Origin: Sphingomonas cannabina
Lineage (GTDB): Bacteria; Pseudomonadota; Alphaproteobacteria; Sphingomonadales; Sphingomonadaceae
NCBI RefSeq assembly: GCF_021391395.1
Contig: NZ_CP090059.1
Location: forward strand, 4,201,001-4,265,000
Direction of reading: 5' to 3'
DNA length: 64,000 nucleotides
In this document: in pieces, positions 27,426 to 38,521 of the stretch
Layout of the letters: every line of letters starts with the position of its first letter
Numbering within the stretch: the first letter of the stretch is position 1
Made by a program: the position numbers and the translations under genes
The notes under the pieces: generated by a model
Told to the model about the DNA's origin: nothing
The model's input: only the letters and a program-made list of their open reading frames with translations
Database searches by the model: none

Positions 27426-28159
27426 CCGGACGCCTCGACGTCCCTCGTATGCGCATAGAGGTGGTTCGAGCGTTCCAGATGCCGCACCATCGCCTGCTCC
27501 GCCCCTTCGGGATCATGCGCCGCGATGCGATCGATGATCTCGCCATGCTCGGCCAGCGTGCGCTCGCTCTGGCCCTGCCAGATCAGCATATGGGCGTGGT
27601 ATTGCTGCAGCCAGCTCAGCATCCCTTCGCTCACCGCGCTGTAGATCGGGTTGCCGGTGATCCGGGCGATACGGGTGTGGAAGCCCATGTCGACCCGCAC
27701 GAACGCCGCCGCATCGCCCGCGACCGATCGCTGCCGCTCGACGATCTCGCGCAGCTCGGCGACGTCGTCGCCGCTCGCCAGCTCGGCCGCCTTGCGCACC
27801 ATCCCGCGCTCGAAAAAGCTGCGCGCCTCCTTCAGATTCTCCAGCGATTCCGGCGAGGCCGACAGCAGCAGCTGCGCCACCGTATCGATCTGACGGATCG
27901 CCGCCTGCGCGGTGATCTCGCGCACCCGCGCGCGCTCGCCGTGGCTGATCGTCACCAGCCCGAGATTGGCGAGCGCCTGCATCGCCTCCCGGATCGCAGG
28001 GCGGCCGACGCCGAAGCGCGTCATCAGCTCGCGCTCCGACGGCAGGCTCTCGCCGGGACCGCGCTCGCCGCTGACGATCATCGCCTTCAGCCTGTCGAAG
28101 ACTTCGTCCGCAAGCTTGCGCCTGACGATGGTTTCGTTGTCCGGAGGTGTCACGGCCAC
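27422..28159 (-). CDS. GntR/FadR-type transcriptional regulator, NanR-like
   Basis: DNA-binding regulator of 245 residues. The winged helix (residues ~10-75: RKLADEVFDRLKAM, LPSERELMTRFGVGRPAIREAM, ISHGERARV) and the FCD ligand domain (DMGFHTRIARITGNPIYSAV, EHGEIIDRIAAHDPEGAEQAM) resemble E. coli NanR in wording and spacing, including the GERARV wing. The start is taken as GTG 28159 after GGGAAGAAG; GTG 28153 is an alternative. NanR recognizes GGTATA direct repeats, and such pairs occur at 19448-19468 and 29578-29598. It is therefore the probable apiose-region regulator, likely responding to an acidic pathway intermediate. It lies 26 bases downstream of the MFS gene, and its end overlaps apnL. 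Confidence 0.87.
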   Translation of the reverse strand: MAVTPPDNETIVRRKLADEVFDRLKAMIVSGERGPGESLPSERELMTRFGVGRPAIREAMQALANLGLVTISHGERARVREITAQAAIRQIDTVAQLLLSASPESLENLKEARSFFERGMVRKAAELASGDDVAELREIVERQRSVAGDAAAFVRVDMGFHTRIARITGNPIYSAVSEGMLSWLQQYHAHMLIWQGQSERTLAEHGEIIDRIAAHDPEGAEQAMVRHLERSNHLYAHTRDVEASG

Positions 28160-28185
28160 GATCTTCTTCCCAAAATAGCCAGCGA

Positions 28186-29451
28186 TCAAGTCGATTGCGG
28201 GACCGCCGACAGCGCCGGACGCTCGGCGAAACCGCGCGTGCAGTCGATCAGCGCGAACAACCCGGCCGCGACCAGCACCATCGCCGCGACGCCCCGCACC
28301 GGCAGGTCGTAGTCGCCGGTGCCCTCGACCAGATAGCCGAACGCGACCGCGCAGACGAAGCCGCCGAAATTGCCGAGCGTGTTCATCACCGCGGTCGCGG
28401 TGCCGCCGTGCCGTCCGCCGATCGTCATGCACATCGCCCAGGCGCTCGGCAGCATCAGGTCCATGACGGCGAAGCTCGCGCCGGCCAGCACGATCACGGC
28501 GGTCGCATCATGGACATGCGTCATCGCGTAGAGCAGCACCGCGGTGGTCAGCAGGCACAGCGAGGCGATCAGCCGATAGCCGACCCGGATGCCCAGCCGC
28601 ACCTCCAGCCAGTCGCACAGCACGCCGCCGATGAGGTTGCTGACCACGCCGAGGATGAAGGGGATGGCGGCGTAGAACCCCATCTCGGCGGTCGAGAAGC
28701 CGCGCGCCTTGATCAGCCAGGTCGGGAACCAGCTGAAGAAGAACCACACGCCGAAGCAGTAGAAGAAATAGGCGAGGGCGATCAGCCAGAGCTGCGGCAG
28801 CGCGAACAGCTGCCGCCACGGCGTGCCGTCATGCAGGCCGCCGCGATCCGCGCCGATCTCGGCCAGCTCGGCGGGCGTGATCCCCGCCATGTCGGCGGGC
28901 CGGTCGCGGAACCACAGGCGGAACGCCGCGACCCAGACGAAGCCGACCAGCCCCATCACCACGAACACCGTGCGCCAGCCGGCCAGCTCCATCAGCGGCA
29001 CCAGCAGCAGCGGCGCCAGCGCGCCGCCGAGCCGGCTCGCCGACCAGATCACGCCCTGCCCCCGCGCCCGCTCGCGCGCCGGCAGCCAGCGATAGAGGAT
29101 GCCGGCGATGTTGGGATAGGCGCCCGCCGCCCCCGCCCCGAACAGGAAGCGCGCGCCCGCGATCTGCCAGACGTTGCGGCAGAAGGCGGTGACCAACGTG
29201 AAGAACGACCACCACAAGGTGATCCGGGTGAGCTCGCGCCGATAGCCGCGATGATCGCCGAGCGCGCCCGATGGTATCTCGAACGCCGAATAGGCGAGCG
29301 CATAGGCGCTCAGCACCCAGCCCCACGACACCGGATCGATCGCCAGGTCGCGCTGGATCGCCGGACCGGTCACCGCGATCACCATCCGATCGAGGAAGGT
29401 GATGACCGACAGCACGGCCAGGATCGCGACGACCAGATGCCGCTTTCTCAT
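28186..29451 (-). CDS. MFS transporter, anion:cation symporter (ACS) type, paralog of 1925-3175
   Basis: Inner-membrane symporter of 421 residues with about 12 membrane segments. LDRMVIAVTGPAIQRDLAID, GDHRGYRRELTRITLWWSFF and YRWLPARERARGQGVIWSASR are shared almost word for word with the MFS protein at 1925-3175. It is co-transcribed with the downstream NanR-like gene and divergent from the TonB receptor. The likely cargo is an acidic sugar. One possibility is that the two paralogs carry different acids released from the same polymer, but nothing in the sequence decides this. Start ATG at 29451 with an AGGGAG-type ribosome site. Confidence 0.85.
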   Translation of the reverse strand: MRKRHLVVAILAVLSVITFLDRMVIAVTGPAIQRDLAIDPVSWGWVLSAYALAYSAFEIPSGALGDHRGYRRELTRITLWWSFFTLVTAFCRNVWQIAGARFLFGAGAAGAYPNIAGILYRWLPARERARGQGVIWSASRLGGALAPLLLVPLMELAGWRTVFVVMGLVGFVWVAAFRLWFRDRPADMAGITPAELAEIGADRGGLHDGTPWRQLFALPQLWLIALAYFFYCFGVWFFFSWFPTWLIKARGFSTAEMGFYAAIPFILGVVSNLIGGVLCDWLEVRLGIRVGYRLIASLCLLTTAVLLYAMTHVHDATAVIVLAGASFAVMDLMLPSAWAMCMTIGGRHGGTATAVMNTLGNFGGFVCAVAFGYLVEGTGDYDLPVRGVAAMVLVAAGLFALIDCTRGFAERPALSAVPQST

Positions 29452-29485
29452 CCCTCTCCCTCGTCCGGGTTCGATTCGCCAATCT

Positions 29486-29499
29486 TACTGGTATGATGA
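29486..29499. promoter_or_regulatory. Putative half operator upstream of the MFS-regulator operon
   Basis: tactggtatgatga contains one GGTATG. On the opposite strand, tcatcataccagta matches 12 of 14 bases of the 21-bp operator. It lacks a second clear hexamer, so it may be a weaker site for the NanR-like regulator. Confidence 0.45.
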
Positions 29500-29577
29500 T
29501 CTAAAGAGTCGCCGCTATGCAACGGTTTCGTTCAATTTCCTTATATATCTTATAATAATAAGATAAGATTTCTGTTG

Positions 29578-29598
29578 CTCATTATACCAGCATACCAT
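29578..29598. promoter_or_regulatory. Putative NanR-type operator upstream of the TonB receptor
   Basis: Exact 21-base copy of the site at 19448-19468, again holding attataccagcataccat (GGTATG-CT-GGTATA on the other strand). It lies at the edge of a strongly AT-rich stretch (29520-29580) in the 268-base gap between the divergent MFS and receptor genes, where promoters for both are expected. Confidence 0.7.
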
Positions 29599-29719
29599 AT
29601 AACCGACTGACCGCAGATCGAACGACCGGAGACCCCGGATCGGCCGACGGCGGCAGGGAGGTCAGGCCGCAAGCACCGCATCCAGTCGGGCACGGCCAAG
29701 GAGAGGGGAGTCTCAATCC

Positions 29720-32700
29720 ATGAAGACATTCGGCCGTGCTCGTGCGCCCTTGCGCACCCTGCTCGCGAGCGGAGCCGCCGTATCGGCGCTTTGCCTTGCC
29801 GGCATCGCCCACGCCCAGACCGCGCCGGCAGCGGAGCCGGCCCAGGCCGAACCGGCCGGCGATCAGGTGCCTGCCAGCGACATCATCGTCACCGGCTCGC
29901 GCATCGCCAGCCCGTCGCTCACCTCACCCTCGCCGCTGCAGGCGGTGACGGCCCAGCTGATCGAGAACGCCGGCGCAACCAACGTCCAGGACGTGCTCCA
30001 GCAGATCCCGGCGGTCGGCGTCCCGAGCCAGAGCCGCGTCACCGGCGGCAACGACACCAATCCGGGCCTGGCGACCGTCAACCTGCGCAACCTGGGGTCG
30101 GACCGCACGCTGGTGCTGATCGACGGCCGCCGCACGGTCGCCGGCATCCCCGGCACCGCGCAGGTCGACCTGTCGATGATCCCGGCGCCGTTCATCGAGC
30201 GCGTCGACGTGCTGACCGGCGGCGCCTCGGCCGTGTACGGGTCGGACGCCATCGCGGGCGTCGTCAACTTCATCTACAAGAAGAAGTTCGAGGGGCTGCG
30301 CCTCAACGTCCAGTCCGGCATTTCCGAGCACGGCGACGACTGGCGGTTCGCGGCCAACGCGACGTTCGGCCAGAACTTCGCCGGCGACCGCGGCAACCTG
30401 ATGGTCTATGCCGGCTGGAACCAGGAAGGCGCGGTCGACAACGCCGATCGCGAGCGGACCGCCACATCCTTCGCCAGCCTCGGCAATTCGCAGCGCGTGG
30501 GCGGCAACAACGACGCCAACCTGACCGCCGCGCAGAACCTGTTCACGCGGCTCTATGCCCCCTCGAACGTCGGCCCGGGCGGCATCTTCAACTTCGGCGG
30601 CTCCGGCAACCGCATCATCCTGCCCGACGGCACCTTCCGCGGCTACAACGTCGCGCTCGACGGCTTCAACGCCGCGCCGTACGGCCAGATCGCGTCGCCG
30701 TCGAAGCAGATCACGCTCGCGTCGCGGCTCAACTACGACGTGACCGACCACGTCAACGTCTTCTTCGAATCGACCTATGTGAACTATCGCACCAACGGGC
30801 GCCGCGAGGCGTCGCCGATGCGCACCGACAGCGCCTTGGGTGCGTTCACCGGGACGGGCGGCTATTATCCGATCCAGTTCAGCGTGCTCAATCCCAACAC
30901 CGGTCAGGCGGTGATCCTCAACAACCCGCTGGTCCCGGCCGCCGTGTTCGCCGCGGCCGACAATCGCAACAACAACGATGCGATCAACTCCAAGGACATG
31001 AGCTTCCTGATCCGCACCACCATGTTCCCGCCGGGAACGCGCAGCACGCCGACCGAGCGCGACAATTTCCGCGTCGCCGGCGGCGCGAAGATCGACCTCG
31101 GCGGCAGCTGGAACCTCGACGCCTATTACCAGTACGGCTTCACCAAGCAGAACCAGCGGATGACCGGGCTCGCCGACCTCTATCGCCTGGCCGAGGCGCT
31201 GCAGGTCATCCCCGACGCCTTCGACTATGACCGCGACGGCAACACGACCGAGGCGATCTGCGTCAACGCCAACGCGCGGGCGCAGGGCTGCGTGCCGATC
31301 GACGTCTACGGCCTCAACCCCGACGGGACGAGCAAGATCTCGCAGGCCGCGGTCGACTATCTGCGCACCGAGATGAGCCGCGAATCCAAGCAGGAGATGC
31401 AGGTCGCCGCGGTCAACCTCACCGGCTCGCTGTTCAAACTGCCGGCCGGCCCGGTGCAGGTGTCGGTGGGTGCGGAATATCGCCGGGAATCGAGCAAGGA
31501 GGACTTCGATCCCCTGACCAACGCGGCGCGCAACGGCTATGTCCAGCTGCTCGACACCCATGGCAGCTTCAACGTCAAGGAACTCTACGGCGAGATCGTC
31601 GTGCCCATCCTGTCGGACACGCCGTTCTTCGACAATCTGACGCTGCGCGGCGCGGGCCGGATGTCCGATTATTCGACCGTCGGCACCTTCTACGCCTGGA
31701 ACGTCGGCGCCGAATGGTCGCCGATCCCGGACATCCGCTTCCGCGGCGTCTATGCGCTCGCGGTGCGCGCGCCGAACATCGGCGAGCTGTTCGCGGCGTC
31801 GGCGGCAGGCATCATCACCATCACCGATCCGTGCCAGGGCGTGACGCTGACCCAGACCGGCTCGACCGCCGAGAACTGCCGCGCCGATCCGGGCGTGCTC
31901 GCCAATATCCGGCAGAACGGGTCGTTCACGCTGACCTTCTCCGACACCCAGGGCGTCGGCGGCATCACCGCGAGCAACCCGGACATCCGCGAGGAAACGG
32001 GCAAGACGCTGACGCTCGGCGTCGTCGTCAATCCGCGATCGATCGATGCGCTGCGCAACCTGACGCTCACCGCCGACTATTTCGATATCAAGCTGGAAGG
32101 CGCGATCAACCGCCTGTCGGCGGCGACCGTGCTCAACAAATGCTATCGCGACGGCCTGGCCGACTTCTGCCAGTTCGTCACCCGGCGGTCGCAGGCGTCG
32201 GGCGCGTTCAGCGTCGGATCGGTCGAGCAGATCGTCCGCGGCCTGGTCAACAGCGGCGGCTCGTTCACGCGCGGCCTGGATTTCACCCTGAGCTACAGCC
32301 ACGACGTCCTGGGCGGCAAGGCGAGCCTGACGGGCAGCTGGACCCATCTGCTCAAGAACGGCTTCAACGCGCTGACCGGCGACCCTTACGACAATACGAT
32401 GGGCGAGATCGGCTCACCGCGCGATACCGCCAACGTCAGCCTGTCGTGGGACAATGACGATTTCGGCTTCACCGTCAGCAACGACTATGTCGGACCGCAG
32501 ATGTTCGATTACGAGAACTACCAGACGACCTTCCGGCTGGCCGACGGATCGCTACCCGACAAGAAGTATTTCACCATCGATTCGAAGATCTACACCGACG
32601 CGCAGCTGCGCTTTAAGGGCATCGACCGGTTCGAGTTCTACGTCGGCGTGAACAACCTCTTCGATGTCCAGCCGCCGTCGATCTACGCCGGCCCGCCGGC

Positions 32701-32770
32701 ATCGAACGCAAACGCGATCTGGGACCCGATCGGCCGCCGCTATTATGCGGGCGTGCGGTTGAACTTCTGA
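29720..32770 (+). CDS. TonB-dependent outer-membrane receptor
   Basis: Outer-membrane transporter of 1016 residues, probably for oligosaccharide or glycoside import driven by TonB. A signal peptide of about 33 residues (ending AHAQ) is followed by a TonB-box-like DIIVTGSR. The plug domain has TNVQDVLQQIPAVG, NLRNLGSDRTLVLIDGRRTV, VDVLTGGASAVYGSDAIAGVVNF. A long beta-barrel ends in GRRYYAGVRLNF with the C-terminal Phe. This is the large oligosaccharide-type class common in sphingomonads and Caulobacter. It is first in a run with the GH140-like and GH106 genes and carries the 21-bp operator upstream, so it probably imports the apiose-bearing substrate. Confidence 0.9.
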   Translation: MKTFGRARAPLRTLLASGAAVSALCLAGIAHAQTAPAAEPAQAEPAGDQVPASDIIVTGSRIASPSLTSPSPLQAVTAQLIENAGATNVQDVLQQIPAVGVPSQSRVTGGNDTNPGLATVNLRNLGSDRTLVLIDGRRTVAGIPGTAQVDLSMIPAPFIERVDVLTGGASAVYGSDAIAGVVNFIYKKKFEGLRLNVQSGISEHGDDWRFAANATFGQNFAGDRGNLMVYAGWNQEGAVDNADRERTATSFASLGNSQRVGGNNDANLTAAQNLFTRLYAPSNVGPGGIFNFGGSGNRIILPDGTFRGYNVALDGFNAAPYGQIASPSKQITLASRLNYDVTDHVNVFFESTYVNYRTNGRREASPMRTDSALGAFTGTGGYYPIQFSVLNPNTGQAVILNNPLVPAAVFAAADNRNNNDAINSKDMSFLIRTTMFPPGTRSTPTERDNFRVAGGAKIDLGGSWNLDAYYQYGFTKQNQRMTGLADLYRLAEALQVIPDAFDYDRDGNTTEAICVNANARAQGCVPIDVYGLNPDGTSKISQAAVDYLRTEMSRESKQEMQVAAVNLTGSLFKLPAGPVQVSVGAEYRRESSKEDFDPLTNAARNGYVQLLDTHGSFNVKELYGEIVVPILSDTPFFDNLTLRGAGRMSDYSTVGTFYAWNVGAEWSPIPDIRFRGVYALAVRAPNIGELFAASAAGIITITDPCQGVTLTQTGSTAENCRADPGVLANIRQNGSFTLTFSDTQGVGGITASNPDIREETGKTLTLGVVVNPRSIDALRNLTLTADYFDIKLEGAINRLSAATVLNKCYRDGLADFCQFVTRRSQASGAFSVGSVEQIVRGLVNSGGSFTRGLDFTLSYSHDVLGGKASLTGSWTHLLKNGFNALTGDPYDNTMGEIGSPRDTANVSLSWDNDDFGFTVSNDYVGPQMFDYENYQTTFRLADGSLPDKKYFTIDSKIYTDAQLRFKGIDRFEFYVGVNNLFDVQPPSIYAGPPASNANAIWDPIGRRYYAGVRLNF

Positions 32771-32832
32771 CCTGATCCGCGCGGCGAGGCGGGCGCCGTT
32801 CCCGCCTCGACCGGACGAAGAGGGAGAGTTTC

Positions 32833-34443
32833 TTGCCCGTAAGCCGCCGCGAAGTGCTGGTCGGATCCGTCGCCTGCGGTGCGGCGACGCTGGCCCGGGC
32901 GGCGGAGATGCCGGCCGAGGTCGAGCGCTGGGGGATATGGGAGGCGTCGTTCGAAGGCCCGGCCACGGGCAATCCCTTCGACGACGTGCGCATCGCCGCC
33001 ATTCTCGAGGGCCCGGGCAAGCGCCTCCGCGTGCCCGGCTTCTACGACGGCGACGGTATTTATCGCATCCGCTTCAGCCCACCCGAGCAGGGCCGATGGC
33101 GCTGGATGACGGACAGCAACGCGGCGGCGCTGCACGGCCGCAGCGGCAGCTTCGAGGCGACCGCACCGAGCAAGGGCAATCGCGGCCCGGTGCGGGTGAC
33201 GCCGGACGGCTATCACTTCGCCTATGCCGACGGCACGCCGTTCCGCCAGATCGGGACGACCTCCTATTCCTGGGCCCTCCAGTCCGACGCGAAGTGCGCC
33301 GAGACGCTGGCAACGCTCAAGGCGTCGCCGTTCAACAAGATGCGGATGTGCGTATTCCCGAACGTGCCGGCAGTCGCGACCGACCCGTTCGTCCGCACCG
33401 GCCCGGGCCTCAAGGACTGGGACCCGGCGCGCTTCGACCCGGCCTATTTCCGCCGCTTCGAGGATCGCATCCGTCGCCTCGGCGAGATCGGCATCGAGGC
33501 CGACGTCATCCTCTACCACCCCTATGATCCGAAGCGCGGCTATTCGGACATGCAGCGCGCCGACGACGAGCGCTACATCCGCTACGTCGCCGCGCGCTTC
33601 GGCGCCTTCCGCAACGTCTGGTGGTCGATGGCGAACGAATATGACCTCGTGCCGACCAAGACGACGGCGGACTGGGATCATCTGTTCCAGCTGCTGCAGG
33701 CGGCGGACCCGCACGATCGCCTGCGCTCGATCCACCAGTTCGACGTTTATTACGACGCCCGGCGCCCGTGGATCACCCACGCCAGCATCCAGAACAACAG
33801 CGCCGTGCTCGACGACCTGCGCGCTGCGCTCCATCGCGATTTCGCGCTCAAGCCGGTGATCTTCGACGAGGTCGCCTACGAAGGCAATTTCAACGAGCCA
33901 TGGGGCTGGCTCAAGGCTGAGGAGCTGGTCGAGCGCTTTTGGTACGGGCTCGTCGGCGGCACCTATGTCGGGCACAGCGAGACGTGGGAGCCGAACCGCG
34001 ACGCCCGCTTCTCCTGGCTGGGCCAGGGCGGTAGGCTGACCGGCACCAGCGCGCCGCGCCTCGCCTTCCTGCGCAGGATCATGGAGGAGGGCCCCACGCC
34101 GGGCTTCGAGCCGATCCAGGCGTGGTGGAACCATCACGTCGCCGGCAAGCCCTATGAATATTACCTCCGCTACTTCGGAAAGGACACGCCGCGCGAATGG
34201 CCGGTCGTGCTGCCGAGCGGTACGGGCACCGGTCACGGGAATACGCCGCCCGATCGCGGCAAGGACCCCATCGCGCTCAGGGCGGACATCATCGACACCT
34301 GGGCCATGACGATCACGCCGGTCGACGGCGTCTTCCGCATGTCGCCGCGCGGCGACTATGAGCTTCACGATCCGGCGCGGCCGACCATCTGGCTGCCGGA
34401 CAAGCCCTACCTGGCCGTCAGGCTCGTCAAAACTCAAGGTTGA
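32833..34443 (+). CDS. DUF5060/DUF4038 glycoside hydrolase, putative GH140-like apiosidase
   Basis: Exported protein of 536 residues from a TTG start with an AGGGAGAG ribosome site; [15 protein letters not shown] looks like a Tat signal. A DUF5060 beta-sandwich ([20 protein letters not shown]) occupies residues ~30-105. A TIM barrel of DUF4038 type follows from ~110 ([11 protein letters not shown]), with WWSMANEYD (Glu ~269, likely acid/base) and [10 protein letters not shown] (Glu ~346, likely nucleophile), then a DUF5605-like tail. DUF4038 is the domain of GH140, whose founding member cleaves apiose linkages in rhamnogalacturonan II. Its place between the receptor and a rhamnosidase in an apiose locus makes it the best apiosidase candidate here. 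It is not proven and may be a distinct relative. Confidence 0.72.
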   Translation: MPVSRREVLVGSVACGAATLARAAEMPAEVERWGIWEASFEGPATGNPFDDVRIAAILEGPGKRLRVPGFYDGDGIYRIRFSPPEQGRWRWMTDSNAAALHGRSGSFEATAPSKGNRGPVRVTPDGYHFAYADGTPFRQIGTTSYSWALQSDAKCAETLATLKASPFNKMRMCVFPNVPAVATDPFVRTGPGLKDWDPARFDPAYFRRFEDRIRRLGEIGIEADVILYHPYDPKRGYSDMQRADDERYIRYVAARFGAFRNVWWSMANEYDLVPTKTTADWDHLFQLLQAADPHDRLRSIHQFDVYYDARRPWITHASIQNNSAVLDDLRAALHRDFALKPVIFDEVAYEGNFNEPWGWLKAEELVERFWYGLVGGTYVGHSETWEPNRDARFSWLGQGGRLTGTSAPRLAFLRRIMEEGPTPGFEPIQAWWNHHVAGKPYEYYLRYFGKDTPREWPVVLPSGTGTGHGNTPPDRGKDPIALRADIIDTWAMTITPVDGVFRMSPRGDYELHDPARPTIWLPDKPYLAVRLVKTQG

Positions 34444-34456
34444 TAGGGAGAGACCG

Positions 34457-37400
34457 ATGGAACGCCGCACCTTCCTGGCAGGCGCCGCGGCCGGCAGCTT
34501 CGCGGTCGCGCTGAACTGGCCCGCGCCGGCGCCGGCCGAGGGCGGCGACCCGCTCCGCGAGGCCTTCCGCGCGCCGCCGCCCGATGCCAGGCCGCACACC
34601 TGGTGGCACTGGATGAACGGCAACGTCACCGCCGACGGCATCACCCGCGACCTCGAGGCGCTGGCGCGCGTCGGCGTCGGCGGGGTGCAGATGTTCGACG
34701 TCGGCTGCGGCATCCCTGCCGGCCCCGCACGCACCCTGAGCCCGGAGTGGATCAAGCTCGTCCGCCACGCCGCCGACGAATGCGGCCGGCTCGGCCTGTC
34801 CTTCACGCTCCACAACTGCCCCGGCTGGTCGTCGAGCGGCGGCCCCTGGATCACGCCCGCGCTGTCGATGCAGCAGCTCGTCTGGAGCGAAGCGACGGTC
34901 ACAGGCGGCGCGGTCGATCGCACCCTGCCTAAGCCCCTCACCCGCCTCGACCACTACCGCGATGCGATGGTGGTCGCCTTCCCGTCGCTCCCCGGCGACC
35001 GGACGGAGGCGCGCGGCCAGATCGCCCGCGCCACGCTCGACGGCCAGGCGGCGGAGATTCGCGTCCTCACCGACGGCGATGCCACGACCGCGCTCGACGT
35101 GAAGCCCGGCGACGACCCATCCCAGCTCGTCCTCGAGTTCGCCGCCCCCTATCGCGCCCGCGCGCTCGTCATCCGCGCCACCGCCGACGGCAGCGCCAAT
35201 TTCGCGCAGCAGGCGATGATCCGCATCGAGGCCTCCGACGACGGCCGCAGCTATCGCTCCATCGGCGAGGCGGCGGTACCCAACTGGCGCCTCCACACCG
35301 TCCCGCCGATCGTCGCCAGCCTGGCGACCACCGCCGCCCGCTTCTTCCGCGTCTCCTTCCCCACGCCGATGCAGGTCGCCGAGCTCTCGCTCTCCGCCGA
35401 CCCGCGCATCGCCGATGTCGGGGCCAAGGCCGGCTGGGGCCGCGACGCCAACCAGGGCGAAGCGCCCGGCACCGACTCCGGCCCCGCGATCGACCCCAAA
35501 TCGGTGATCGATATCAGCCGCCACGTGGACGCCGACGGCCGTCTCCGCTGGCAGGCGCCGCCGGGCAGCTGGACCATCCTCCGCTTCGGCCATACCGCCA
35601 CCGGCGCGCGCAACGTCTCCGCCTCGGCGGACGGCGGCGGGCTCGAGTGCGACAAGTTCAGCGCCGCCGCGCTCGACTTCCACTTCGAGAGATATTTCGC
35701 CGAGGTCCTCCCCGCCCTCGAACGCCTCGGCAAGCGCGACCTCGCCGGCGCGATCATCGACAGCTACGAGACGGGAATGCAGAACTGGACCGCGGACCTG
35801 CCGCCCGAGTTCCAGGCCCGCCGCGGCTACGCCATCACGCCCTGGATGCCCGCCCTCACCGGCCGCATCGTCGGCGACGCGGAGACCTCCGAGCGCTTCC
35901 TCTGGGACCTGCGCCGCGTCCACGCCACGCTGATGGAGGACCGCTACTACGGCCGCTTCCACGAGCTCTGCCGGCAGCACGGTCTCGTCTCCTACACCGA
36001 GCCCTACGGCAACGGCCCGTTCGACGACCAACAGGCCGGCGCCAGGGTCGACGCGCTGATGGGTGAATTCTGGGTGCGCGGAGGTGCCGCCGCCTATTCG
36101 GTCAAGGTCGCCGCCACCACCGCCCATGTCCACGGCAAGACCTTCGTCGGCGCCGAGAGCTTCACCGGCCGCCCCGCCCAGTCGCGCTGGCTCGAACACC
36201 CTTACGCGATGAAGGCGCTGGGCGACGAGATGTATACGCTCGGGCTCAACCACTTCGTCTTCCACCGCTACGCCCAGCAGCCGCACCCGACCGCCAGGCC
36301 CGGCATGACGATGGGACCCTGGGGCTTCCACTTCGACCGCACCAACACCTGGTTCGAGGACGCCGGTCCGTGGCTGACCTACGCCGCGCGCTGCCAGCAC
36401 ATGCTGCGGCAGGGGCATTTCGCCGCCGACATCCTCTATTTCAGCGGCGAGAACTCCCCGGTCCAGGTACCGACCCACGTCGAGGAGCCGATCGCCGCCA
36501 CCCTCTCCGGCGCGCGGCCGCAGCTGCCGCAGCCGGTCCCCGCCGGCCACGACTATGACGTCGCCGACGCGGAGGTGCTGCTGAAACGCGTCCGCATCGA
36601 GGACGGCCACATCGTCCTGCCCGAGGGCACGCGCTATCGCGTGCTGGTGATGCCCGAGGACCGCCGCATCACCCGCGAGCTGCTCACAAAACTGGCAGAG
36701 CTCGTCCGCGCCGGCATGTGGCTGGTCAGCCCGCGCGTCGAGCATTCCCACGGCCTCGCCGGCTATCCGGAGAGCGACGCCGAGGTCCGCCGCCTCGCCG
36801 CCGAGCTGTGGGGCGACCTCGACGGCCGCACCCGCACCTCGCGCACTGTCGGCAAGGGGCGGGTGTTCTGGGGCGTCGATCTCCGCGAGGTGCTCGACGC
36901 CGCCGGCTGCCCGCCTGACGTCGAGATCGGCGCGCGCTCGCCCGATCCGTTCGTCAACTGGATTCACCGCCGCGTCGACGGCGCCGACGTCTATTTCGTC
37001 GCCAACGGCCGCCGCCGGGCCGAGGACCTGGTCTGCACCTTCCGCGTCGCCGGCCGCCGCCCCGAGCGCTGGGATCCGATGACGGGCGCGACCAGCCCGC
37101 TGCCGGTCTACGAACAGGCGGACGGCCGCACCCGCGTCGCGCTGCGGCTTGAGGAGGCGGGTTCCTGCTTCGTAATGTTCCGCGAGCCAGCCGGCTCGTC
37201 GGCGCCGTTGCTCGCTGGTCCAGCCGGCCCAGTGCTCCAGACCAACCTTTATCCACCGGCGCCCGCAACCAACGCCGCCGACAGCTTCACCATCACCGCC
37301 TGGATCAAGCCCGAGACCGATCTCTGGCCGATCGACCCGGCGATCGCCTCGACCAGCGACGCGCCCGAGATCGTTGCCGCGCGCGCGACCGCGCTCGCCC

Positions 37401-38515
37401 GCACCGGCGGCGGCATGGAGCGGCTGGGGACAAGCGGCGCCAGCTTCCTGATCGATCCGCCCGCGGGCGATGTCGCCTATGGCGCCGGCCACGCCACGCT
37501 CGCCGTCTCGGCAGGCCGCAACGGCGTGATCCTCTACGAGAATGGCGGGGCAAGCTATCGGCCGGCGCTCGCGGTGCCCGTGCCGATCGCCGGCTGGACC
37601 CACCTAGCCGTGACCTACGACAACGGCCGTCCCGCCATCTTCCTCGACGGCAAGCCGGTGGCGACCGGCGCGCGCTCGGCCGCGCGCGTCCACGCGGCGC
37701 TCGGCCTCAGCGTTGCCCACCCGCGCCATTTCGAAGGCGACGTCGCCGCTCTCGATCTCCATCTCCGCCCGCTCGGCGTCTCCGACATCGTCCGGCTTGC
37801 TGCCGTCGGTCCGCCGGCTCCGGACGGCCCGCCGCCGATCGAGGTCGCCGCCGACGGCCTGCTGATCTGGCAGGACGGCAGCTACGCACTCGGCGGACGC
37901 AGCATCGCGGCGCGCGGCCTCGCCCCAGCAACGACGCTCGCCGGTCCCTGGCAGGTGAGCTTCCCGCCCGATCTCGGCGCGCCGCCGTCGATCACGCTCG
38001 AGCGGCTGGCGTCGCTCCACCGTCACGACGACTTCGGCGTCCGGCACTTCTCCGGCACCGCCACTTGGCGCGCGCGCTTCGACGTTCCCGCGAGCGCGCT
38101 CGGCCGCAACCGCCGCCTGTTCCTCGATCTCGGCCGGGTCGAGGTAATCGCCGCCGTCCGCGTCAACGGCCGCGACCTCGGCAAGCTGTGGAAGCCGCCG
38201 TTCCGCATCGACGTCACCGACGCGGTGCGGGCGGGTGCGAACGCGCTAGAGGTCGCCGTCACCAACCTCTGGCCCAACCGTCTGATCGGCGACGAGCATT
38301 TCCCGGCGGAGTACGAATACACCGTCACCAACGCCGGCTCGACCGGCGGCATCGCCGCGCTGCCCGACTGGTATCGCCAGGGCCGCCCCAAGCCGGCCGG
38401 CAAGCGCGTGACCTTCGCGACGTGGCGGCATTACGATGCGAAGGCACCGCTGCTCGAATCCGGCCTGCTGGGGCCGGTGAGACTGCTCCAGGCGGAACGC
38501 TATCCGCTAGGCTGA
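34457..38515 (+). CDS. GH106 alpha-L-rhamnosidase with LamG-like and C-terminal binding domains
   Basis: Very large exported glycosidase of 1352 residues with a Tat-like leader ([14 protein letters not shown]). GH106 signatures: [61 protein letters not shown] and the [12 protein letters not shown] region. Near residues 943-1110 a laminin-G/concanavalin-like domain is inserted ([30 protein letters not shown]). A galactose-binding-like domain follows ([22 protein letters not shown]). It would remove alpha-L-rhamnose from plant glycans. It is separated from the GH140-like gene by 13 bases. Family assignment is strong; the linkage is unknown. Confidence 0.9.
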   Translation: MERRTFLAGAAAGSFAVALNWPAPAPAEGGDPLREAFRAPPPDARPHTWWHWMNGNVTADGITRDLEALARVGVGGVQMFDVGCGIPAGPARTLSPEWIKLVRHAADECGRLGLSFTLHNCPGWSSSGGPWITPALSMQQLVWSEATVTGGAVDRTLPKPLTRLDHYRDAMVVAFPSLPGDRTEARGQIARATLDGQAAEIRVLTDGDATTALDVKPGDDPSQLVLEFAAPYRARALVIRATADGSANFAQQAMIRIEASDDGRSYRSIGEAAVPNWRLHTVPPIVASLATTAARFFRVSFPTPMQVAELSLSADPRIADVGAKAGWGRDANQGEAPGTDSGPAIDPKSVIDISRHVDADGRLRWQAPPGSWTILRFGHTATGARNVSASADGGGLECDKFSAAALDFHFERYFAEVLPALERLGKRDLAGAIIDSYETGMQNWTADLPPEFQARRGYAITPWMPALTGRIVGDAETSERFLWDLRRVHATLMEDRYYGRFHELCRQHGLVSYTEPYGNGPFDDQQAGARVDALMGEFWVRGGAAAYSVKVAATTAHVHGKTFVGAESFTGRPAQSRWLEHPYAMKALGDEMYTLGLNHFVFHRYAQQPHPTARPGMTMGPWGFHFDRTNTWFEDAGPWLTYAARCQHMLRQGHFAADILYFSGENSPVQVPTHVEEPIAATLSGARPQLPQPVPAGHDYDVADAEVLLKRVRIEDGHIVLPEGTRYRVLVMPEDRRITRELLTKLAELVRAGMWLVSPRVEHSHGLAGYPESDAEVRRLAAELWGDLDGRTRTSRTVGKGRVFWGVDLREVLDAAGCPPDVEIGARSPDPFVNWIHRRVDGADVYFVANGRRRAEDLVCTFRVAGRRPERWDPMTGATSPLPVYEQADGRTRVALRLEEAGSCFVMFREPAGSSAPLLAGPAGPVLQTNLYPPAPATNAADSFTITAWIKPETDLWPIDPAIASTSDAPEIVAARATALARTGGGMERLGTSGASFLIDPPAGDVAYGAGHATLAVSAGRNGVILYENGGASYRPALAVPVPIAGWTHLAVTYDNGRPAIFLDGKPVATGARSAARVHAALGLSVAHPRHFEGDVAALDLHLRPLGVSDIVRLAAVGPPAPDGPPPIEVAADGLLIWQDGSYALGGRSIAARGLAPATTLAGPWQVSFPPDLGAPPSITLERLASLHRHDDFGVRHFSGTATWRARFDVPASALGRNRRLFLDLGRVEVIAAVRVNGRDLGKLWKPPFRIDVTDAVRAGANALEVAVTNLWPNRLIGDEHFPAEYEYTVTNAGSTGGIAALPDWYRQGRPKPAGKRVTFATWRHYDAKAPLLESGLLGPVRLLQAERYPLG

Positions 38516-38521
38516 CAAAGC

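Noticed and set aside
34427..37603. 1058-residue open frame on the minus strand opposite GH106
   Set aside because: Low-complexity, Arg/Gly/Asp-rich antisense shadow of the GH106 gene, which has clear motifs and signal peptide.
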